From JBEKIK01 sp050013075 (lineage in GTDB: Bacteria; Planctomycetota; Planctomycetia; Pirellulales; Thermoguttaceae), in contig JBEKFZ010000009.1 of NCBI GenBank assembly GCA_050013075.1, forward strand, positions 15,437 through 79,436: DNA of 64,000 bases, read 5' to 3'. Below the pieces are notes generated by a model. The model was not told the DNA's origin, did not search any database, and was given only the letters and a program-made list of their open reading frames with translations. Within the stretch, counting starts at the first letter, position 1. Every line of letters begins with the position of its first letter. This document shows, piece after piece, positions 57,335-64,000 of the stretch. The position numbers were made by a program, and so were the translations under genes.

Positions 57335-60268
57335 TTACATGGTGGCTCTTCCCGCTTGCAGGAGCCTGAGCGGTTCGGTGCGTCCGGTGGAAATTGCCGG
57401 CCACAATGCCGCAGCCAGGCATAACGCCAACGTGACGGCGAAGCCGAAAGCCAGTTTCATCCACGGCACGACCAACGGCGTGGCCATTCCGCCGAAAAAG
57501 CTCACATATCGCGATACACCCGTGCCGCACCAGCCGGCCATCACGCCGAAGGCAAGGCTCAATAAGCAAGCCACCAGACCGATCAACACCGCCTCGGCCA
57601 GGATCAGCTTAAACAGTGCGAAGCGTGTGATTCCCACTGCCCGCAGCACTCCCATTTCCCAGCGCCGGGCGCGGATCGAGGCCATTACAGCGTTGATTAC
57701 GCCTATCGAGGTGACCAGCAAGGTGACCAGGGGAAGTTGGCACATACCCCAGATCATGCCGTCGGCCCGGTTGCCGATTCGGGCGCGGATTTCATTGGCC
57801 GTGGTGATTCTGGCCGAGGAACCGAACATTTTCGCTGCCATGCCCCATCTTCCTTGATCGTTTACCGGCTGCGATTCGCCCGGGTATTTATCGGCAATCG
57901 TTTGCAGGGCTGCGCCTATGGAATCCAGGTGCGGATTCTTTTCGACCGGATAAAAAGTCCCATTCGAGGCCGGCGAAAGCTCGACAACGTTCGGGGCGTC
58001 CTTTTCCAGGTTAATCCAGAAGAAGTTGATTTTTTTCAATTGGAAATCGTTCTTCACGTCGTCGTACGAGGCAAAGACCATGGCGGCCGATCTGCCGCTC
58101 CGCTTGCGCAGGCCGGAAAATTTCGTCATCCAGTGCCAGCCGGGCAGCGAAACCACGCCGGCTATCTTGTATTCCACCGGCTTTTCCGGCGACTCCGACG
58201 GCAACACCTTGAAGCCGTCGCCCAAGTGCAGCCCCGTGGCCCAGGAAAAATGATCGGGCACAATGCACCAACGGCCCTGCTTGAGTTTCGCCACGGCCTC
58301 GTCGCGGTTGCCTTCGCTGAATTGCAGTTTCATGAGCGGATTTTGGCCCCCGAAACCCGCCTGGGGATCCAATCCGATCATGATTACGTTGTCCTGCCTG
58401 GCGACCGATGAGTGCTGCTCGCTTTTGGTGATGTCTTCGGCCAATCGCGGCTGCTCAACGGCCAGCGGCAGACATTGATCGGTAATCACGCCCTTGAGGT
58501 GACGCACTGTTTCGATCTCCTCGTCGGGCAATCCGCCGGACTGGAACGAAACGAGCACGTCGGGCACCCAATCGCCGGGCACGAACGGCCCGAGCATTGT
58601 GTAGCCCCAGGTTTGCATGGCCACGTACAGTCCCAATCCGACGCTCAGCGCCACGGTGGTTCCCACCGTGCGCCAGAGATTGCTCGACAATTGGGCCTTC
58701 AATAGGCGATAGTCCACGCCCATTAGCGCGGCAAGGATCGGGCCGAAAACTTTCTCGGCCGCGACAATCGCCAGCGGAGCAAAAAGCACAAAACCGATCG
58801 CCATGCTGGTGCATCCCAACGCGGCGTAGATTGCGTAGCGGCTGCCGTCGGGCATGGGAAGGAGAAACACCAAAAGCGGATTGACGGCAATCAGCAACAG
58901 GCCCGCAACGACGGTCGTTACGGGCCAGTGGCTCATGCGGCGGAACGAGGTTGGCGTCATGGCGTCCAGGGGGGAGACGCGAGTCGCCCGCCAGGCGGGC
59001 AGAACCGACGCCGCCAATGCCCCGCCCAGTGCGCATATCCCCGAAAGAACCACGCACCAAAGGCCCAACGACGACCCGTTAATGAATAACTCGGGCTTGA
59101 TGTGAGTCATGATCTTGAGCAATCCCCAACCGGCCGCCAAACCGCCGGCCCATCCGATCAGCGCCAGCACCAGGCTTTCAGTGATTATCAGACCGGCCAC
59201 TTGAGCGCGGGTCATTGCCACTGCCCGCATCACGGCCAACTGACGGATGCGCTCGTTTACACCCATGCTCAAGGTGCTGAAAATGATAAACAGCGAGGCC
59301 ATCAGCGACAGTCCCGTGGCCGAATATGCCTGATTCCGGGCGTTTTGGGCCGACATGCCTTCTTCCATGCCGGTCTTTACATCCTTGAGATTGGCCATCA
59401 AGGCCGGCGGCTTGGACTCAGCCAAACGTTTTGACCATTTTTTTGCGAACTTGTCCGCATCGGTTCCTTCCTTGAGCACAACATTGACAAAGCTGATTCG
59501 GCCGGGTGTTCCGCTGATTTTTTCCGCCAATGCCAAGGTCACGTACAGTGCGGCCATGGCCGGACCGCGCATGGGTCCCGGACCGGAACCGCGCGGGCCC
59601 AGCGACGGTTGTTGCGAGGCTTGATTGATTATGCCGATGATTTTCACGCGGAACTCGCCCGCCTGGGTTGTCACCGACATTTCATCGCCGACGTCCACCT
59701 TCAATGCCTCGGCCGAGTTGCTGCTCAGCACGCCCTCCATCCGATCGGACAACGTGGGATCGATCCAATCGCCTTTGACCATTTTGTACGGAGGCAACGT
59801 GGCCTTGGTGCCCACCAACGAGGGCATTCTGCCGAACATCATGCCCGGACGCATACCGCCGCGACCGCCTCCGCCGCCCGGTTGCGAAGCGCCGGCCGGA
59901 GAACCCGGAGGATTTCCTGGCCCCAGCGGAGTTTGTTCTTCCGGCGGCAGATTGGGATTCGTGATTCTTGCCCGGGTTTGCATGACCGGATTGATTTCCG
60001 CCACTTCCGGGTCTCGGCCCAGGGCTTCGACCAACTCAGGCGACAATTGCGGAACCGCGCTTACGCCCTTGACTTCGGGCAGCACGATCAGGTCGTATCG
60101 GCCGAGATAGTCCGATGCGAAACCGCCGAACTGTCCGACCAGCGCGTCGTAGCCGCTCACCACCCAGATCACCACGCAGGCGGCGGCGACAATGGCCAGC
60201 GAAGTCAAGATCATCCGGGCCGGATGGTGCCAAACCTGGGCCAAAACCATTTTGCAGATGATTCTCAT
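57335..60268 (-). CDS. ABC transporter permease, two FtsX-type modules
   Basis: 977 residues from the ATG at 60266-60268, which overlaps the ATPase stop as ATGA. Layout: membrane helix at about 20-42, MacB-type periplasmic domain to about 310 with a Gly/Pro-rich insert (about 125-150), three helices at about 320-440, a middle helix pair near 460-520, a second periplasmic domain, then three final helices at about 840-960. This double-FtsX architecture is that of DUF214/MacB-like permeases that move lipoproteins, peptides or lipids outward or transmit force. The substrate is not known. Confidence 0.88.
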   Translation of the reverse strand: MRIICKMVLAQVWHHPARMILTSLAIVAAACVVIWVVSGYDALVGQFGGFASDYLGRYDLIVLPEVKGVSAVPQLSPELVEALGRDPEVAEINPVMQTRARITNPNLPPEEQTPLGPGNPPGSPAGASQPGGGGGRGGMRPGMMFGRMPSLVGTKATLPPYKMVKGDWIDPTLSDRMEGVLSSNSAEALKVDVGDEMSVTTQAGEFRVKIIGIINQASQQPSLGPRGSGPGPMRGPAMAALYVTLALAEKISGTPGRISFVNVVLKEGTDADKFAKKWSKRLAESKPPALMANLKDVKTGMEEGMSAQNARNQAYSATGLSLMASLFIIFSTLSMGVNERIRQLAVMRAVAMTRAQVAGLIITESLVLALIGWAGGLAAGWGLLKIMTHIKPELFINGSSLGLWCVVLSGICALGGALAASVLPAWRATRVSPLDAMTPTSFRRMSHWPVTTVVAGLLLIAVNPLLVFLLPMPDGSRYAIYAALGCTSMAIGFVLFAPLAIVAAEKVFGPILAALMGVDYRLLKAQLSSNLWRTVGTTVALSVGLGLYVAMQTWGYTMLGPFVPGDWVPDVLVSFQSGGLPDEEIETVRHLKGVITDQCLPLAVEQPRLAEDITKSEQHSSVARQDNVIMIGLDPQAGFGGQNPLMKLQFSEGNRDEAVAKLKQGRWCIVPDHFSWATGLHLGDGFKVLPSESPEKPVEYKIAGVVSLPGWHWMTKFSGLRKRSGRSAAMVFASYDDVKNDFQLKKINFFWINLEKDAPNVVELSPASNGTFYPVEKNPHLDSIGAALQTIADKYPGESQPVNDQGRWGMAAKMFGSSARITTANEIRARIGNRADGMIWGMCQLPLVTLLVTSIGVINAVMASIRARRWEMGVLRAVGITRFALFKLILAEAVLIGLVACLLSLAFGVMAGWCGTGVSRYVSFFGGMATPLVVPWMKLAFGFAVTLALCLAAALWPAISTGRTEPLRLLQAGRATM

Positions 60269-61089
60269 GCTTTCACCCCCGCCGCCGTCCCCATACCGAC
60301 AATATCTTGATAATGCGCGGCCAAGCAGTGTAAGTCCGGATATTCCGAGGTTTTGAATTCCGTCAATACTCGCCCGTCTTTCAGCACCACTATTCGCTCG
60401 GCCCAGACGGCCACCGCCGGCTCGTGGGTCACGACTACTATGGTGCGATTTTGCTCCCGGCACAATTCCCGCAACAGCCGGCAGATGTTCTGCCCGCTTA
60501 CCGAGTCGAGGCTGCCTGTGGGTTCGTCGGCGAGAATGATCGACGGATCGGCGATCAGCGCCCGGGCAATGGCCACGCGCTGCTGTTCGCCGCCGCTAAG
60601 GGCGTCGGGACGATGGCGGCGGCGCTGGACAAGATCGAGGCGGGCAAGCAGCTTATCGAGTTGGCCGTTGCCCGAATCTTTCCGTCCGGCGGCCAAAAGC
60701 GGCAGCAAAATGTTGTCCTCGGCCGTGAGCGTGGAAATCAGGTTAAATGCCTGGAACACCAGGCCGATGTGCCGGCGGCGAAAATACGTCAATCTCCGGT
60801 CCGACATGGCCGAGAGGTCCTGCCCGTCGACCAGAATGCGTCCCTGGTCGGGTTTTGTCAGGCCGGCCATCACGTGCAGCAAGGTGCTCTTGCCCGATCC
60901 GCTGGCGCCCATCACCGCCACGAACTCGCCGCGGGTTATCGTCAGCGAAACGCTTTTCAGGGCCTCGATGATTACTTCGCCCTGCCTGAACCTTTTAGTC
61001 GCCTGCTCCGCCACAAGCGGAGTCGACGTGGAATAGTTCGATTCGCTCAAATTATGTTCCTTTGTAATGATAATTATTTTAGAATTCAA
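60265..61089 (-). CDS. ABC transporter ATP-binding protein (MacB/LolD type)
   Basis: 274 residues. Walker A is GASGSGKST (61-69), signature LSGGEQQRVAIARAL, Walker B IILADEPTGSLD, and the H-loop VVVTHEP. It drives the permease encoded directly downstream with a 4-nt overlap. The LolD/MacB type powers mechanotransmission or lipoprotein release. The N-terminal 25 residues are extra and may be unneeded; a start at a later Met is not excluded. Confidence 0.95.
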   Translation of the reverse strand: MNSKIIIITKEHNLSESNYSTSTPLVAEQATKRFRQGEVIIEALKSVSLTITRGEFVAVMGASGSGKSTLLHVMAGLTKPDQGRILVDGQDLSAMSDRRLTYFRRRHIGLVFQAFNLISTLTAEDNILLPLLAAGRKDSGNGQLDKLLARLDLVQRRRHRPDALSGGEQQRVAIARALIADPSIILADEPTGSLDSVSGQNICRLLRELCREQNRTIVVVTHEPAVAVWAERIVVLKDGRVLTEFKTSEYPDLHCLAAHYQDIVGMGTAAGVKA

Positions 61090-61120
61090 ATTCCAATTTT
61101 TGTCGTAATATTTTTATTTG

Positions 61121-61275
61121 TTTAGCCGCGACCCGAAGGGGAGCGGACTCGGCTGCTCATATTAGCATTATTTTTATGTTTAGTTTCCCGACAATCTCGG
61201 TTATTTACGGTTGTCCGGGAATTGGTGTGAAAATCTCGATAATTCCACCGCTCCCCTTCGGGTCGCGGCTAAACG
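61121..61275. repeat. 155-bp element with inverted ends (MITE-like)
   Basis: TTTAGCCGCGACCCGAAGGG plus GAGCGGA at 61121-61147 is mirrored by TCCACCGCTCCCC with TTCGGGTCGCGGCTAAA (61244-61273). Inside are related GACAATCTCGGTTATT/TCCGGGAATT parts that recur just outside the right end. A single end lies at 7634-7661. Confidence 0.65.
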
Positions 61276-61333
61276 AATTTAAAAAACATCGGTAAAACCT
61301 GCATTTGAATTCCCGGACAATCTCAATTATTTG

Positions 61334-62350
61334 TTAATCGTTCGGCAGGCCGACGACCTCGCCGCCGGATCGCGTCCAAATGGCGTGCCACACCGTCTCA
61401 TCGATGGAGTCGCTGAAGGACCGCACGCTGCCGTCGCAAAGGCAGGCATTGACGACTCCGCGATGACGGCTTCGGGCCGCGCAGAGCTTGGCCGATCCGC
61501 TCGTAAGGTCAGGAATCGGACTGTTGGGGGTAAAACGGCCGGTCATTACCGGGCCGGTTGGAGCGCACCCGCGCAGCCAAACGGCCAGCCGGTTGCCGTC
61601 CCACCCGGTTACGCTGGGAAGCAAAGCGTCCAGCCCGCCGGACTCGGCCGTGTCAGCCAAGGCCGTGGAACAGGGCTGTGCGCGATAGATTTGCATATTC
61701 GGCGTGTTCGTACTCGGCAGTGTTCCGCCGGGACCGCGCAGGGATTCAGTGAATGCCAGCGTGTGGGACGTGCCATCGCGAATGTCTTTGGGCCGAAGTT
61801 TCGCGCCGATCCAGCATACTCCGTCATTTGCCTGGCCCGGATGGCCGGGCATGGTGCTCGTGCCGGCCAGCCCGGTCCCGCCGTTCATGGCATAATTGCT
61901 GCCCGCATACGATACGGCCTCTGAAACCAGCGTGAGGTCGTGGACCGGCTTTTCTTGATCGCTGGGACACAAAAAAATGGAAACCGCCGTTGCGGCCGCC
62001 GGCCAAAGCGCAAGGGGAAGATCGACCTTGCCGGGATGTCCGATGTCGATCTTGAAGTCGATCAGATTATGAAGACTCTTTTCCTCGTAGTAAGGAAGCA
62101 TCTGGGCCAGCGGCGAATAGTCCTGCGGATAGCTCGTTCCCGCCCAGCCGGCGTTGGGAAAGTAGTCGCGCTCGCCGATGTGGTTTTGCAGACCCATGCC
62201 TAATTGCTTGAGATTGTTTGTGCATTGCACGCGCCGCGCGCTTTCGCGCGCCGCCTGAACGGCCGGCATCAACAATGCCGCCAAGATGCCGATTATCGCT
62301 ATCACCACCAATAACTCGACCAGGGTGAAAGCCCTGCGATATAAGTTCAT
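61334..62350 (-). CDS. DUF1559 protein with prepilin-type N-terminus
   Basis: 338 residues. The N-terminus [20 protein letters not shown] is a class III prepilin signal (cleaved before Phe, Glu at +5). The body has the SBP_bac_10/DUF1559 pattern: [26 protein letters not shown] and the end [18 protein letters not shown]. These proteins are abundant in planctomycetes and likely form pseudopili or a surface structure. The gene is separated from the next by 48 bp. Confidence 0.95.
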   Translation of the reverse strand: MNLYRRAFTLVELLVVIAIIGILAALLMPAVQAARESARRVQCTNNLKQLGMGLQNHIGERDYFPNAGWAGTSYPQDYSPLAQMLPYYEEKSLHNLIDFKIDIGHPGKVDLPLALWPAAATAVSIFLCPSDQEKPVHDLTLVSEAVSYAGSNYAMNGGTGLAGTSTMPGHPGQANDGVCWIGAKLRPKDIRDGTSHTLAFTESLRGPGGTLPSTNTPNMQIYRAQPCSTALADTAESGGLDALLPSVTGWDGNRLAVWLRGCAPTGPVMTGRFTPNSPIPDLTSGSAKLCAARSRHRGVVNACLCDGSVRSFSDSIDETVWHAIWTRSGGEVVGLPND

Positions 62351-62398
62351 CTGTGAAACCTTTTCCCTGGTTATTCCATATTCCCTAATTCCTATCTC

Positions 62399-63583
62399 CT
62401 AATTTTTTGGCCGGCAATAGGATAAGGCCAGCAGGGCGAACCCGGTCGCTAAATTCGGATCGCCCTCCATCCACTTTGTGTTGTCGTTGATCCAGGAACC
62501 GTCCTCCTTTTGCCGGCTGAAGAGTTCATAGGCAAGCTCGCGCCGCCAATCGTGTTTTTTCCCGGCGGCGTCCTCGAACAGGTCAACCCCCAGGGCGTCC
62601 AAGGATTTGGCGAAAACGTTGTAGTAATAATAAAGTCCGGCCTGGTCCAAGCCGGGATTGTTTTTCACGTCGTAATTTTTTTGGATCCACTGGACTCCGG
62701 CTTTAACCCGCGGATCGTCCGGCTTTACGCCCGCGTAAATCATGCTCTTCAGGCCGCTATACGTCATTGAGGCGTAGCTGCGCAATCCGCCGTTGTCGGT
62801 TTTTCCGGCCGGGCTGCCGCCGCCGGCCACGCAGGTATAATAAAAACCGCCGTCCGGATTCTTCGCGGCAAAGACCGTGGTATTGTCCGCGCTCTCGAAA
62901 TTCTGGCAGCGGGAAACGAAAACCAGGGCCTTTTGTATTTCCGGATCGTCGGCGCCACAGCCGCAAGCCTTAAGCGCGTCGATAAAGTAGGCCGTATTCG
63001 ATAGGTCCGGGCGCGAGTCTTTGCCGTAACCCGTCCCGCCGTAAGACAAGTCCGAACGGTCTTTGCCGGCCTTCTCTCCCCATTGATTCTGCTTGATGAA
63101 GGCCTCCGCGTTCCGGAGCACACCGTTGTAGTGCTTGTCCTTATTGGCCTCGGTAAGACACATGATGACCATGCAGGTTTCGTAATTGGGCAACCATCCG
63201 CCCTTTGCATAGATGCCTCCATCGGATTGAACGGAGTCGCCTAAGTATTTCAGGCTTTTGGCCACCAGCGGGTCGCCTACGCCGCGTCCATGACGCAATA
63301 CAGCGGTGGTCACCAGCGCGGTAATCCCCACGCCCGCTCGACTGTTGAATGAGCCGTCCTCGGCCTGACCGTGCGACTGGAGATATTCGATTGCCCGATC
63401 GACCGAGCGTTGGAACTGCTGAGGATCGGGTCCGAATCTTGACAGACCTCCGGGCTGCTCGGCCGAAAAGCCGCACGAGGCGATTTCAAGCCAGATGTAA
63501 GTTGCAATCGCAAGTTGGCAGGCGGCATTGAACCGGAGAGGTGAAATACATCCGCCTTGGTCCTTATCGTCTTTAGAGTTCAA
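62399..63583 (-). CDS. Secreted protein with prenyltransferase/terpene-cyclase-like repeats
   Basis: 394 residues. A hydrophobic N-terminal stretch (about 18-40) may be a signal anchor or signal peptide. The rest consists of alpha/alpha-toroid repeats: VDRAIEYLQSHGQAEDGSF, LVAKSLKYLGDSVQSDGGI, FVSRCQNFES and LFSRQKEDGSWIND (QW-like ends). The DxDD motif of hopene cyclases is not seen, so catalysis of that type is doubtful. Such secreted toroid proteins are common in planctomycetes with unknown roles. It runs in the same direction as the DUF1559 gene. Confidence 0.8.
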   Translation of the reverse strand: MNSKDDKDQGGCISPLRFNAACQLAIATYIWLEIASCGFSAEQPGGLSRFGPDPQQFQRSVDRAIEYLQSHGQAEDGSFNSRAGVGITALVTTAVLRHGRGVGDPLVAKSLKYLGDSVQSDGGIYAKGGWLPNYETCMVIMCLTEANKDKHYNGVLRNAEAFIKQNQWGEKAGKDRSDLSYGGTGYGKDSRPDLSNTAYFIDALKACGCGADDPEIQKALVFVSRCQNFESADNTTVFAAKNPDGGFYYTCVAGGGSPAGKTDNGGLRSYASMTYSGLKSMIYAGVKPDDPRVKAGVQWIQKNYDVKNNPGLDQAGLYYYYNVFAKSLDALGVDLFEDAAGKKHDWRRELAYELFSRQKEDGSWINDNTKWMEGDPNLATGFALLALSYCRPKN

Positions 63584-63759
63584 GTTTTATCCTCCAGTTT
63601 AGGTTATCAGACAGTGACGCGGCCGGTGAAAAAGACCTTTAAGCGCATACCATCCTTAGTAATATTGAGCCTCCATAATTGCTAAGAGCAAGATTTATGC
63701 CCAACGCGACTTGATCGGGATTAGAGAGCTAATCTAAGGTAGTTTCCGGAGTTACGTTG

Positions 63760-63855
63760 ATGGATCAAGTCGAAAACAAGGGCAGCCGTGTCGATACATT
63801 CGACATGCGTGTCGATTTCGACGACATTGAAAAAGATGCTTTTACGGCAGTGTGA
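63760..63855 (+). CDS. Possible 31-residue small protein or broken gene
   Basis: ATG with GGAG eight bases upstream opens MDQVENKGSRVDTFDMRVDF, ending in DIEKDAFTAV. One base later in another frame YGSVKQLIEESV continues, so it may be the start of a frameshifted gene. No family is recognised. Confidence 0.25.
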   Translation: MDQVENKGSRVDTFDMRVDFDDIEKDAFTAV

Positions 63856-63947
63856 AGCAACTGATAGAAGAATCCGTTTGATATCGGATAGGGATTAAAA
63901 CCACTTGATCCATGATATTTTTCACTGGGTATCACGAACTATCAGCA

Positions 63948-63988
63948 TAAAAAAAGCCCCGTCGGTTGGGGCAGGGAAACCGACGGAG
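63948..63988 (-). terminator. Intrinsic terminator of a gene beyond the right edge
   Basis: Read on the minus strand, CCGTCGGTTTCCCTGCCCC plus AACCGACGGGGC forms a GC-rich hairpin followed by TTTTTTTA. Confidence 0.8.
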
Positions 63989-64000
63989 CAGAGATAGGGC

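Larger units (their letters stand above)
63584..64000. other. 417-bp right-edge region
   Basis: Holds the upstream region of the toroid protein, one doubtful 31-codon frame and a terminator at the edge belonging to a minus-strand gene outside the window. Nothing else is supported. Confidence 0.6.

Overview
The window reads as chromosome of a Planctomycetota bacterium, most likely class Planctomycetia; this is inferred from gene content, not from a marker-gene search. Supporting signs are a DUF1559 protein with a prepilin-type N-terminus, a secreted cysteine-rich protein of planctomycete type, an L17 with large insertions, an S10-spc-alpha ribosomal cluster without L30 or IF-1, an ECF sigma factor paired with a small membrane protein, and intergenic spacers crowded with hairpins and heptanucleotide arrays. 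The flavodiiron protein and quinol NO reductase suggest low-oxygen or nitrosative conditions.

Layout. 1-4.5 kb (minus strand): a redox and metal stress group with flavodiiron protein (cut by the left edge), a metal-efflux permease fused to an HMA domain, AhpC, ferritin and a Fur/PerR regulator. 4.6-7.5 kb: L21, RNase E/G and a DUF2344 protein. 7.8-11 kb: a regulatory PTS (EI, HPr, EIIA) with hibernation factor HPF. 11.4-13.6 kb: a large membrane-anchored protein. 13.9-31.1 kb (plus strand): the ribosomal supercluster rpsJ to rplQ with secY, adk, map and rpoA, behind a strong sigma70-type promoter. Almost every spacer in it holds palindromic or heptad repeats, and the 3' end of rplV is tandemly duplicated.

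31.2-39 kb: an accessory stretch with a HExxH protein, a frameshifted ECF sigma factor, many small toxin-antitoxin-like genes and fragments (HicA/HicB, DUF433, DUF4258/DUF2283, two BrnT, one BrnA), qNOR, tRNA-Phe and an unrecognised structured RNA with near-consensus promoter and intrinsic terminator.

39.3-54.3 kb: a polysaccharide locus. RfbF, RfbH and two SDR enzymes would make a CDP-3,6-dideoxyhexose. They are followed by a TPP carboligase-like enzyme, a ketoreductase-type SDR, a dehydroquinate-synthase-like cyclase and a NeuB-like aldol synthase, a combination suggesting a branched, cyclised or nonulosonate-like sugar. Two paralogous glycosyltransferase-like proteins, a pyruvyl-transferase-family protein and a GC-rich methyltransferase bounded by a ~135-bp direct repeat complete it. 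54.5-64 kb (minus strand): cysteine-rich secreted protein, OprP-type porin, ABC permease and ATPase, a DUF1559 pseudopilin-like protein and a secreted terpene-cyclase-fold protein.

Four genes are absent from the positional annotation one would get by length alone and were read directly: the edge-truncated flavodiiron protein, rpmJ, and the broken HicA and DUF4258 genes.
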